Positions 1 to 6,491 are shown, numbered from the stretch's first letter. The stretch is 64,000 nt of DNA from an uncultured Prevotellaceae bacterium (GCA_900316975.1 ONFA01000014.1:1-64000); one strand, 5' to 3'. Notes: a model not told the origin generated them from the letters alone. Program-made: numbers and translations.

Positions 1-20
1 TAAGAGGGGCTTACTTTTTG

Positions 21-59
21 AAAAAAGTATCCGCAATGCCTGTTTTTCGGCAGTGCGGA
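21..59 (-). terminator. Intrinsic terminator of the C10 peptidase gene
   Basis: On the minus strand an 11-bp imperfect stem (TCCGCACTGCC / GGCATTGCGGA) with an A-rich loop is followed by TACTTTTTT. It lies 14 bases past the stop codon of the C10 peptidase gene, so it should end that transcript. Confidence 0.75.
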
Positions 60-72
60 AGATTTTTAATGT

Positions 73-1443
73 TCATTTGATTTTTAGCGGACAGCAATAG
101 TTTTTAATAGTAAACTTTATCTTGTTTTCAAAGTTATTATCGGATGGATTCTTGATTCTCATGGAGTAAAGTATTCCATTAATATCATTATTGTAGTTTC
201 CAGCTTCCTTTATGGGTTCTGTCAGATATAGATATGTTTCTTGTGTGTGATCTCCCATCGTTTTCAATGTTACGTTTCCGTTACTGACTATTGCTGTTAT
301 ACTGTTTGGAGCTATGTCCCATACCGGTTTCCATTTTTCGTTATCGTCCCTCCGTATTACAACTCGGAGTTCGTATTCTCCATCTTCCAAAGATTTCGGT
401 ATGAAAAAAGGAAGTGTTGATGAAATAGAATTGCTTATTTTCATCGACTGACTTTGTGGAGAATATATGGCGGTTAGGAATGTACCGTCTTGATAAACAC
501 CAAGAGCACGTTGCCATGTCCAATTATTTCCTTGTTCCTTTATATAATCATTGGTATAAATTTGTAATTTAGTTGACAAATAGAATGTTTGGCCCAAAGG
601 GATGTCCAATTCTTCCAGTCGACTATCGTGATTGAGATGCAATGGTTCCACAAGATAGACAGGATAATCGTTAAAATCCTCTTCGTTAAAGTTCTCTTCT
701 GGATAAAGGTCTGTTGCCATGCCTTGCTCCCAGTTATAATAAATTCCATAGTCACCAGGATATATGTCAGCTCTTTGATTGATGACATCCAAACTCGCAT
801 ATTTATTCTCTGCTTCACTAGCATGTCCGAAGTTGAAATGATATAGACCCTCTTCATTTTTCCCATCTATAACGAAAATATGCCCAATACCTTCTGGTTC
901 GCAGCCATAACGGAACGCTCGTCCACGATAGTAAACGGGGTGTTTGGCTTCTATTTGTTCGTCAAGCATTTTTAGCCATTGTTCAGTTGAGTAGAACTTG
1001 CGCAGTCGAAATCTACATTTCGGCGAGATATGCAGATATTTTTGTAATCCCCAAACCATTCGATTATTCTCTGTTCCGTTATTTGGGTATTTTAATGTCA
1101 TTGCAGCAGCAACATGCCAAACGAGATTAGCTACGGCATCTGCTTGCTTCTCGTTGTAGTTATCGTATTTGTTGAGAATATTACTGTAATCAATATTATG
1201 TGTTAAGTAGTCAAAATCGTTGTATAAGGTAACGTGACCATATCCATGTAACGGACGCTGATAGTAATTTAGAATCTGTGCCACAGCTATGGGACCACAG
1301 CCTGCTTTTACATTTCCAGGAATATCCTTGTTAAATGGATATTCTTGATGCCATAAGCTCTTTAGCATTGGTTTTACACTCTGTGCATAACAATCATGAC
1401 TGATAATAGAAGCAAATATAAAAATAAGAAACGTTTTTTTCAT
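73..1443 (-). CDS. Secreted C10-family (streptopain-like) cysteine peptidase
   Basis: 456 residues. A signal peptide (residues 1-20, ending CYAQ) leads into the C10 core. The likely catalytic Cys is C49 in AGCGPIAVAQILNYY, where streptopain has GCVATA; the likely catalytic His is in GIGHIFVIDG, followed by YHFNFG, equivalent to the usual HINWGW. Streptopain has a long inhibitory propeptide; here the catalytic domain starts right after the signal peptide, so zymogen control is probably absent. Residues from about 270 to the end form an all-beta-looking extension of unknown role. I chose the ATG giving MKKTF because it starts the signal peptide; an ATG five codons upstream is less likely. The gene sits directly behind a structured leader (1467-1857). 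The family call is from motifs; activity is inferred. Confidence 0.8.
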   Translation of the reverse strand: MKKTFLIFIFASIISHDCYAQSVKPMLKSLWHQEYPFNKDIPGNVKAGCGPIAVAQILNYYQRPLHGYGHVTLYNDFDYLTHNIDYSNILNKYDNYNEKQADAVANLVWHVAAAMTLKYPNNGTENNRMVWGLQKYLHISPKCRFRLRKFYSTEQWLKMLDEQIEAKHPVYYRGRAFRYGCEPEGIGHIFVIDGKNEEGLYHFNFGHASEAENKYASLDVINQRADIYPGDYGIYYNWEQGMATDLYPEENFNEEDFNDYPVYLVEPLHLNHDSRLEELDIPLGQTFYLSTKLQIYTNDYIKEQGNNWTWQRALGVYQDGTFLTAIYSPQSQSMKISNSISSTLPFFIPKSLEDGEYELRVVIRRDDNEKWKPVWDIAPNSITAIVSNGNVTLKTMGDHTQETYLYLTEPIKEAGNYNNDINGILYSMRIKNPSDNNFENKIKFTIKNYCCPLKIK

Positions 1444-1469
1444 GTTTTGTGAAACCATCTGGAAAATTG

Positions 1470-1514
1470 AAAAGGCGGAACCGTTCGATGCTTATCGAAA
1501 TTCTGGTTACCGCC
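1470..1514 (-). terminator. Leader terminator (attenuator), copy 1
   Basis: On the minus strand GGCGGTAACC pairs with GGTTCCGCC (one bulged A), with an inner hairpin TTCGAT/ATCGAA, followed by TTTTC. The 5' arm reuses the TTGGCGGT strand that also closes the upstream three-helix domain, so the two structures exclude each other. That is the geometry of transcription attenuation. Confidence 0.7.
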
Positions 1515-1818
1515 AAGTAGACCTTTGATGATACAAGCAAGAACAGCCCACGCCTATCAACGTGAGCCTTTCGTCTGCTTGTTCTTTCATCTTGAATGTT
1601 TTGGCGGTATTCGAATCTCAAGAACAAGAGCAAAAGCTCAAATTATGTTATAAGTACGAACAGAAACGCTATTCTGTAAGTTAATAATTTTGTTTATTAA
1701 ATTCTCTGCGACCTCGTGAGGCCGAGCCTCATCTGACAGGTCGATTAGCATTTTTTCTGTTTATTCCATTGGCAATTGGTTTGAAGGTTTGACTTTGGTT
1801 GAATTCTTTCTTCGGTCG

Positions 1819-1826
1819 CAAAAGTA
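1819..1826 (-). promoter_or_regulatory. Promoter -7 box of leader copy 1
   Basis: TACTTTTG on the minus strand matches the Bacteroidota TAnnTTTG box. It is conserved in copy 2 at 4816-4823. A start about 7 bases downstream would give the ~340 nt leader. Confidence 0.7.
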
Positions 1827-1889
1827 CAAAACTTTTACATACGAAACAACAAATCTTAAAAATTTTGTTGGAACAAGGAGCCATCTTTC

Positions 1890-2108
1890 TTATTTCAAAC
1901 TCCCTTGTTTTATTTCTTTGTCCAAATAACTGTATATATAAACAGGGCTTTGAAAATAGAGTCCTGTCTTGGGATCTTTCAACTTGGCGTATGTTTCAGA
2001 ATTATAGAGGATATCCATCGCTTCGGAAGGAGCAATCTTATATTCTTCAACCAGCATGACAATAAGGTCTCTGGCTGTACATTCGTTCATATAGTCAATC
2101 TCGCTCAT
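1890..2108 (-). CDS. DUF3791-type small protein, third gene of the DUF3990 operon
   Basis: 72 residues, acidic and helical, resembling the small DUF3791 proteins that accompany DUF3990 genes. It begins at an ATGA overlap with the stop of the DUF3990 gene, so translation is probably coupled. It shares a general plan with the first gene of the operon (short helical protein, EYL/EEY motif near the N-terminus). By position it is either an accessory or a partner of the DUF3990 protein. The family assignment is from memory of such three-gene clusters and not from a search. Confidence 0.6.
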   Translation of the reverse strand: MSEIDYMNECTARDLIVMLVEEYKIAPSEAMDILYNSETYAKLKDPKTGLYFQSPVYIYSYLDKEIKQGSLK

Positions 2109-2581
2109 ATCAGTCGTAATGAATTGATGGCTTTTTGAGTAGCAAAAAAATACTGAAAGGTAATCCCTTTCATATAATGAAGACGTTCCAGAAAGGTCTC
2201 CATGTCAATATTGTTTTCTAAGACATTTCTGATTTGTACTCCTACTTTATCATTCGCAATGGGACCATACACAATGTCAAATGTGTGGATGTTCTCTCGT
2301 TGACGATTGTTTCTGTTGGCAAAGATAAAGTCTGCCCATTCTCGTGTATAGGAGTCAAATGACTGAAATGACAGACTTCCATCGTGCAGTTTTTCTTCAT
2401 CAAATTCATAAGTAAGGATAGTAGGAGTTCCCCCAAGAAGATTGGTTTTGAATTCTGCCAACTCTCGGGCTTGTGCTTCATTCGCTGAAAGATAGAAGCC
2501 ACATCCGAAGTCTTTGCCTACTTGTGACTTACTCAATTCTATTTCCGTGAAAGGCTTGTTTGTTCCGTGATATAGTTTCAT
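2105..2581 (-). CDS. DUF3990 protein, ADP-ribosyltransferase-like toxin candidate
   Basis: 158 residues starting MKLYHGT; this ATG overlaps the stop of the upstream gene as ATGA, which settles the start over a further-upstream option. Motifs fit the DUF3990 family: MKLYHGTNKPF at the N-terminus, GKDFGCGFYLS (about residues 23-33), EWADFIFANR, and FDIVYGPIANDKV. The His in YHGT, the Tyr in GFYLS and the Glu in REWADF could serve as an H-Y-E type ADP-ribosyltransferase triad. It is flanked on both sides by DUF3791 genes in one overlapping operon, an arrangement that resembles a toxin-antitoxin unit. Target and activity are unknown; the enzymatic reading is inference from motif similarity. Confidence 0.7.
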   Translation of the reverse strand: MKLYHGTNKPFTEIELSKSQVGKDFGCGFYLSANEAQARELAEFKTNLLGGTPTILTYEFDEEKLHDGSLSFQSFDSYTREWADFIFANRNNRQRENIHTFDIVYGPIANDKVGVQIRNVLENNIDMETFLERLHYMKGITFQYFFATQKAINSLRLI

Positions 2582-2829
2582 ACAAGTGTCCCTCCATAGC
2601 GTTGACAATAATCAGACATAGCATCAACCATATCGTCGAAACTCTGAGTGTGAGCCACATTGTACTGCTTCTCCAGAAATTCAATTGCTTTGAAACGTCG
2701 AAGATAACGATAAGCCTGAATGTCTGTAAGTTGGTAGTGTCTCGCAAACTCATTTACAAACATCACCAAATATTCAGCTTTGTCTCTAATGCTTGCCATA
2801 GGCTCTTTGTCGCTTTTAAACTGATTCAT
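2578..2829 (-). CDS. DUF3791-type small protein, first gene of the DUF3990 operon
   Basis: 83 residues if started at the first ATG (2829). A second in-frame ATG at 2799 (MASIRDKAEYLV) would leave a more usual 5' untranslated region, because the promoter box TACCTTTG at 2845-2852 places the transcript start near 2839. Motifs: RDKAEYLVMFVNEFARHY, QAYRYLRRFKAIEFLE, and SFDDMVDAMSDYC, typical of DUF3791. It overlaps the DUF3990 gene by 4 bases. As the leading small gene of a toxin-like operon it is the best antitoxin candidate, but that is inference. Confidence 0.65.
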   Translation of the reverse strand: MNQFKSDKEPMASIRDKAEYLVMFVNEFARHYQLTDIQAYRYLRRFKAIEFLEKQYNVAHTQSFDDMVDAMSDYCQRYGGTLV

Positions 2830-2844
2830 TGAATGAACTCGCCC

Positions 2845-2852
2845 CAAAGGTA
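2845..2852 (-). promoter_or_regulatory. Promoter -7 box of the DUF3791/DUF3990 operon
   Basis: TACCTTTG on the minus strand, 16 bases upstream of the first ATG of the operon. It matches TAnnTTTG. Confidence 0.55.
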
Positions 2853-3291
2853 CGACTTTTTTCCCGAACCCTCACCACAAAACCTCATCAACTTACATTA
2901 TTTATAGAGAAAACGCTCCCCACCCATTGTTTTCCATCCTCTCAACGGCAGCACATTCAAGATACTTACACCATAGCACCGTCAACCACCATTGAAATCT
3001 CCTTACCCTTCTAAAGCGAAGCATGGAGACACCATCAGATGACGGGTCGTGATGTCCCACTCAGAGCCTCAAAAGGGATGAGAGTCTCACCTATACCACA
3101 GGTGAGACTCTTACCTATGTCATAGGTGAGACTCTCACCCCTCTGGAGGTTCTGAAACACCCTTTTTTACCGTTTACCTGCCCCCTTTTTTAAGTCGAAC
3201 TCACGTCTAAAACGTGGCTTCGTTATGCTCTGCCTTATATTTATATGTGGAAATGGCATACAAAACATAGAAACGAACCAAGCAATCTTGC
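2853..3291. other. Gene-free stretch with a palindromic repeat cluster
   Basis: 439 bases with no credible gene. Positions 3081-3139 hold alternating copies of a 10-base unit GGTGAGACTC in both orientations; AGAGTCTCACCT and AGGTGAGACTCT form a 12-bp stem. The rest is AT/CA-rich sequence in which I see nothing specific. Confidence 0.7.
3081..3139. repeat. Cluster of alternating GGTGAGACTC palindromic units
   Basis: Four unit copies alternate in orientation: GAGTCTCACC, GGTGAGACTC, AGGTGAGACT, TCTCACC. Adjacent units can pair into stem-loops. Similar clusters built from other 8-10-base words occur at 29903, 30900 and 44182. It lies between convergent-facing accessory genes and may act in RNA 3' ends. 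Confidence 0.7.
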
Positions 3292-3618
3292 TCAGAAGAC
3301 AGCAGCAATCTTGCGAATACTGCGTAGCCGAGAAAGAAAAGACTGGTTGCGTTTGGCTGCCAATAGGTTGTAGCGAGTCTGCATGGCTAGCAAGGGAGTG
3401 GCGGGAAGATCAAGAGCTGCCTCAAGCAGCAATGCCAATTCCGTGTTCAGCGGACGTTTGCCGTTCAGCACCTCGTTCAACTGCGAATACGCTACCCCTA
3501 TCTCCTCAGCCAATTTTCGCTGAGAAATGCCGCGATACTCTATTTCATCCTTAATCACTTCGCCTGGATGTGTAAGATAGGCAGGCTCCAAATTGTTTGC
3601 AATCATTTTATTATCCAT
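3292..3618 (-). CDS. higA: HigA-family antitoxin (XRE helix-turn-helix)
   Basis: 108 residues. The HigA signature is clear: PAYLTHPGEVIKDEIEYRG followed by the XRE helix-turn-helix (residues about 31-60: SQRKLAEEIGVAYSQLNEVL, then NGKRPLNTELALLLEAAL). In this family it neutralises the RelE-fold toxin and represses the operon. The start at MDNKM has AGGA 2 bases upstream; a second Met four codons in is possible. The toxin gene lies 12 bases upstream in the same direction but lacks its 5' part, so this may be an orphan antitoxin. Confidence 0.85.
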   Translation of the reverse strand: MDNKMIANNLEPAYLTHPGEVIKDEIEYRGISQRKLAEEIGVAYSQLNEVLNGKRPLNTELALLLEAALDLPATPLLAMQTRYNLLAAKRNQSFLSRLRSIRKIAAVF

Positions 3619-3630
3619 TCCTATGTTCCG

Positions 3631-3837
3631 TTACTTGTAATGGTTTGACAAATCCACTATGCTACAAACTTCTGCAAAGGTTTCATCACCTTGCAGAATT
3701 TCTCTGAATTCAATGCGGTACTGGTCATTTATTCTGACAGAGGAAAGTCCCTCCTTATCACCATGCAACTTTTCATAATGAAGACCACCATAATGAGTCA
3801 GCCCCTCTAATGTCATTAAGTATTTTAACGCATCCTT
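3631..3837 (-). pseudogene. 5'-truncated HigB/RelE-like toxin
   Basis: The readable frame gives about 68 residues, 61 from the first ATG at 3816. The C-terminal part of a Bacteroidota HigB-type toxin is obvious: GGLHYEKLHGDKEGLSSVRI, NDQYRIEF and IVDLSNHYK at the very end. Full-length relatives are about 100 residues, so roughly 35-40 N-terminal residues are missing. The open frame is coding-like right up to the TAG stop of the neighbouring lipoprotein gene (3838-3840), which lies in the same frame. This looks like a junction where the lipoprotein module joined a broken toxin gene. A short functional product cannot be excluded. Confidence 0.7.
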
Positions 3838-4452
3838 CTATTCATCAAAAATGAACTTTTCAATCGTTGTCATACCATCTGTTTCTATCTTGCCAAATTC
3901 GTTTTCCTTGAGTTCCTTCTCTCCAGTTATGAAGTATGATGCGACTATTTTTTTTACGAAGTCAGAATCAATCCTATACTCTCCAAGGACTTTGTCCGTA
4001 TCTTCTTTATCTACTATGATAATATATTTGGAAGAGACTATACTACCATAAGAATTATTGGCGGAACAACTAATCATCACCATATACTGATAAGGCTGTT
4101 CTTTATCTTTCTGAAGTTTATATTCAAGGTTAAATGCAACCATTGATTCATACAGATTTTGGGATGCTTTCTCCTTTTCTTTACGCCATAAATAGTTGTC
4201 ACGATCTTTGTATCGATTATTCTCATCAACAGCTTCAGAGAATTTTTCAGACAGTGACATAAGATTTTTGTTCAAGAAAAGAGGCACTGTATCAAGCAAG
4301 ACTTCTATTTTCTCCACCTTGAAAGAAGATGGGTCTTTCATCTGCTTTTTTAGATATTCTGTTGCTGTGCTTTTCACATTGCTTTCTGTACATCCCATAA
4401 GTAAAAGGATTATGCTTAATAAAGAAAAAGATAAGAGAAACTTACTTTTCAT
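3838..4452 (-). CDS. Lipoprotein of unknown function
   Basis: 204 residues. A lipoprotein signal ends in the lipobox LLMGC (Cys at residue 21). The mature part starts with KSTATEYLKKQMKDPSSFKV, a pattern seen in small Bacteroidota lipoproteins, then has a charged coiled-coil-like stretch (about residues 65-100) and a beta-rich C-terminus. I cannot assign a function. It sits 22 bases behind the leader terminator of copy 2 and its stop abuts the broken toxin gene. Codon use looks AT-rich compared with the housekeeping genes further right, in line with an acquired segment. Confidence 0.8.
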   Translation of the reverse strand: MKSKFLLSFSLLSIILLLMGCTESNVKSTATEYLKKQMKDPSSFKVEKIEVLLDTVPLFLNKNLMSLSEKFSEAVDENNRYKDRDNYLWRKEKEKASQNLYESMVAFNLEYKLQKDKEQPYQYMVMISCSANNSYGSIVSSKYIIIVDKEDTDKVLGEYRIDSDFVKKIVASYFITGEKELKENEFGKIETDGMTTIEKFIFDE

Positions 4453-4467
4453 GATATAATTGGATAT

Positions 4468-4514
4468 AAAAAAGGCGGAACCGTTCGATGCTTATCAGAA
4501 GCTCGGTTACCGCC
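4468..4514 (-). terminator. Leader terminator (attenuator), copy 2
   Basis: On the minus strand GGCGGTAACCG pairs with CGGTTCCGCC, followed by TTTTTT. As in copy 1 the 5' arm is shared with the closing stem of the upstream domain. Confidence 0.75.
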
Positions 4515-4815
4515 AAGTGACCTATCGCAAACAAGCACGAATAGTCCACGCCCATTGAGCGTGAACTTTCGACAACTTGTTCTTTGCGATGAATGTTTTT
4601 GGCGGTATTCAGCTTCTAAGAACAAGAGCAAAAGCTCAAATCTATGTTATAAGTACGAACAGAAACGCTATTCTGTAAGTTAATAATTTTGTTTATTAAT
4701 ACTCTGTGACCTTATGAAGCAGAGCCTCATCTGACAGGTCGATTTGCGTTTTTCTGTTTATTTCATTGGCAATTGGTTTGAAGGTTTGACTTTGGTTAAA
4801 TTCTTTCTTCGTTTG

Positions 4816-4823
4816 CAAAAGTA
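4816..4823 (-). promoter_or_regulatory. Promoter -7 box of leader copy 2
   Basis: TACTTTTG on the minus strand, identical to copy 1 and with the same surrounding sequence (AAGTTTTG just upstream). Confidence 0.7.
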
Positions 4824-4982
4824 CAAAACTTTTACAAACAAAACAACAAATCTTGCAAAAAAATACGTTGAATCAAATATTCCCTTAATAACAAGGTCAT
4901 GCTATTTCACTAATTTATAGTAAGGATCTTAAGTGAAAGCATCTATGATGAATAAGAAATAGGGACGTAGAGATAAAGAAGA

Positions 4983-5678
4983 CTATGTACAACTTCTCCT
5001 CCCTGGTCGTTTCACGCTCACCTTATTCACCGCATCCATCTTGTAGTTGACATTGTTGACCACGGCATCAATGAAATGGAGATTGCCATCAAGGTCAACA
5101 AGGACATTGGAGGACTTGACATCAGAAATTTCATATTGACCATTAAACCAGATGTCGTCCATATCAACGGTGTAACCATGTGATTCGAGAAAATCGTCTA
5201 TCTCTTCATCAGTGGCATAGCGAAGAGGCTCTATGAAAGGCTGTTTGAGGACAACGCAAGGTTCTCCGATGCTGTTGTGAGTAAAGCCTATGATGATGTA
5301 GGCATCATCAGGAAACAGTTCGTTATGAGCCATCAAACGATGAATGAAACCATCTAAACTGGTAGCAGAAGGGGATAATAGGGCAAAATTGTTGAGTTTG
5401 ATAGCATAGAGATTATCTTTTGAAATGAAGACATCGTTCTCTTGACCATTGCCAATCATTTTGCCTGCATAATCTTCTATCCTCTCAATCCATGTCCCAA
5501 GGCTTTTAGCTCGCTGAACGACATGCCCAAGTAGGGATTCTCTATCCCTAATGATTGGTTGAGCTTTCGTTGTGTCTGAATTCTTGTAGCCGAATCCACA
5601 GGTCTGTTCCAACGTGGCTTTGATGCATGGATGGCTGCCAAATAGTCGTTCCAACTCTTGTTGTTCATTGCTGTTCAT
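4983..5678 (-). CDS. Kinase-fold protein of the polyvalent-protein type
   Basis: 231 residues. After a 70-residue N-terminus the sequence follows a degenerate kinase fold: a glycine-rich loop MIGNGQENDVFI, a lysine in YAIKLNNF, then FIHRLMAHNELFPDDAYIIIG, VLKQPFIEPLRYATDEEIDD, a metal-binding-like ISDVKSSNVLVD and FIDAVV. These match kinase domains found in phage and mobile-element polyvalent proteins, known from comparative work and not biochemically. The usual HxD is not evident; D in ISDVKSSN may fill that role. It has its own promoter candidate (TAAATTTG, 5713-5720 minus) and borders the accessory patch, suggesting a mobile-element relic. Function unknown. Confidence 0.55.
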   Translation of the reverse strand: MNSNEQQELERLFGSHPCIKATLEQTCGFGYKNSDTTKAQPIIRDRESLLGHVVQRAKSLGTWIERIEDYAGKMIGNGQENDVFISKDNLYAIKLNNFALLSPSATSLDGFIHRLMAHNELFPDDAYIIIGFTHNSIGEPCVVLKQPFIEPLRYATDEEIDDFLESHGYTVDMDDIWFNGQYEISDVKSSNVLVDLDGNLHFIDAVVNNVNYKMDAVNKVSVKRPGRRSCT

Positions 5679-5712
5679 CTTTAATTAGAGGTGAGCATTT
5701 ACTTTGTCGCCA

Positions 5713-5720
5713 CAAATTTA
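5713..5720 (-). promoter_or_regulatory. Promoter -7 candidate of the kinase-fold gene
   Basis: TAAATTTG on the minus strand, 35 bases upstream of the ATG; fits TAnnTTTG but no clear -33 TTTG was seen. Confidence 0.4.
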
Positions 5721-5765
5721 CAATCTTTTTCTTTTACCACCAATTATTATTAAGAAAAATTATTG

Positions 5766-5773
5766 TACCTTTG
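5766..5773 (+). promoter_or_regulatory. Promoter -7 box of the thioesterase gene
   Basis: TACCTTTG, 27 bases upstream of the chosen ATG at 5800. This also argues against a start at 5704, which would lie upstream of the promoter. Confidence 0.65.
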
Positions 5774-5799
5774 CATTCGCAGTATCAAAAAAGGATATT

Positions 5800-6204
5800 A
5801 TGGCAAATTATATTTTTGAGTTGAAAGATAAGGTGCGCGACTATGAGTGCGACCTGCAGGGCATTGTGAACAATGCGAATTATCAGCACTATCTGGAGCA
5901 TTGCCGACATGAGTTTCTGTTGGCACACAACATCAGTTTTGCGGAACTGCATGAGAAGGGGACGGATGCCGTGGTGGCTCGTCTGACCATGCAGTTTAAG
6001 GTGCCACTGAAGAGCCGTGATGAGTATGTGACGAAACTCTGGATTAAGAAGGAGGGGGTACGCTATATTTTTATGCAGGACATTTTCCGTCTGCCCGACA
6101 TGAAGCTGTGCATTCGTGCACAGGTGGATTCGGTGTGCCTCGTGAATGGCACATTGGCTGAAAGCCCTGAACTGAACGAGAAGTTTGCTCCTTTTCTTCA
6201 ATAG
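5800..6204 (+). CDS. Acyl-CoA thioesterase (hotdog fold, 4HBT family)
   Basis: 134 residues, normal for 4-hydroxybenzoyl-CoA-thioesterase-like hotdog proteins. The family motif is present at the N-terminus: VRDYECDLQGIVNNANYQHY, where the D-x-x-G-x-V-x-N-x-x-Y pattern contains the likely catalytic acid (D18 region). It probably hydrolyses acyl-CoA in the cytoplasm; the substrate cannot be told. The start at MANYIF is set by the promoter position. The gene stands alone on the plus strand. Confidence 0.85.
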   Translation: MANYIFELKDKVRDYECDLQGIVNNANYQHYLEHCRHEFLLAHNISFAELHEKGTDAVVARLTMQFKVPLKSRDEYVTKLWIKKEGVRYIFMQDIFRLPDMKLCIRAQVDSVCLVNGTLAESPELNEKFAPFLQ

Positions 6205-6360
6205 TTAAACCCAAATGGGTCATTAAGAAACAAATTACCATAATTAAAATAATTTTATCCACAAATTATCATAATTATAGAAATTAGTGGGTGAAATTAT
6301 GACAAATTTGTTTTACGACAGAGCCACGAAGTGGCCTAATGACCGATTCGGGTTAAAGAC

Positions 6361-6474
6361 CCCTCCAATGATAAGACCCCTCCAACTCCCCTGTTTAGGG
6401 GAGAGAAGTCAGGGTTAGGGTTGGAGTTGAGAGTTGACAGTTGAGAGTTGGAGTTGAGAGTTGACAGTTGAGAG
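6361..6474. repeat. Intergenic direct repeats with a CCCCTCC palindromic half-element
   Basis: Two copies of a 27-base unit TTGGAGTTGAGAGTTGACAG... lie in tandem at 6421-6474. Before them, 6357-6405 has AGACCCCTCC followed by CTCCCCTGTTTAGGGGAG, which resembles half of the palindromic element found at 20636, 34551, 57407 and 57830. Confidence 0.65.
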
Positions 6475-6491
6475 TTAAGGTAAAGGTTTTC

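Larger units (their letters stand above)
1467..1857 (-). promoter_or_regulatory. Structured leader module, copy 1 (promoter + candidate attenuator RNA)
   Basis: About 390 bp, near-identical in layout to 4468-4854. Read on the minus strand it has a TACTTTTG -7 box (1819-1826), a hairpin GACCT...AGGTC enclosing TGAGGC/GCCTCA (1710-1742), small hairpins at 1661-1676 and 1628-1639, then a three-helix domain closed by ACCGCCAA/TTGGCGGT (1601-1608 with 1509-1516). Inside are P2 (TCATC/GATGA and TGCTTG/CAAGCA) and P3 (GGCTCACG/CGTGGGCT). It ends in a terminator hairpin (1474-1514). The transcript before the terminator would be about 340 nt. The peptidase ATG is 27 bases past the T run. The paired bases differ from copy 2 in a compensatory way. 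No known riboswitch class was recognised. Confidence 0.75.
4468..4854 (-). promoter_or_regulatory. Structured leader module, copy 2 (promoter + candidate attenuator RNA)
   Basis: Same order of elements as copy 1: TACTTTTG box (4816-4823), hairpin 4708-4740, two small hairpins, the ACCGCCAA/TTGGCGGT closing stem (4599-4606 with 4509-4516), extended by AGAAGCT/AGCTTCT, then P2 (CGCAAA/TTTGCG and CAAG/CTTG) and P3 (AGTTCACGC/GCGTGGACT), and a terminator at 4474-4514. The lipoprotein ATG is about 16 bases past the T run. P2 has a completely different base sequence from copy 1 (TCATC/GATGA there) yet still pairs; one P3 pair changes from C-G to U-A. Homology to copy 1 starts just upstream of the promoter and stops at the terminator T run. 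Confidence 0.75.
4453..4982. other. Gene-free stretch: leader copy 2 plus a short spacer
   Basis: 530 bases between the lipoprotein start and the end of the kinase-like gene. Most of it (4468-4854) is the second structured leader module. The remaining 128 bases (4855-4982) are AT-rich and I see nothing specific there. Confidence 0.75.

Noticed and set aside
3081..3139. Short repeats that might be taken for a CRISPR array
   Set aside because: Units alternate in orientation and have no regular spacers; no cas genes in the window.
5477..5668. 63-codon minus-strand frame overlapping the kinase-fold gene in another frame
   Set aside because: It lies wholly inside the N-terminal part of the 231-residue frame, which has family motifs downstream and a promoter; the alternative frame has no recognisable motif.
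6254..6262. TTATCCACA, a perfect DnaA box in A/T-rich DNA
   Set aside because: Single box only, with no cluster, and dnaA/dnaN are not near; the parS sites point elsewhere.
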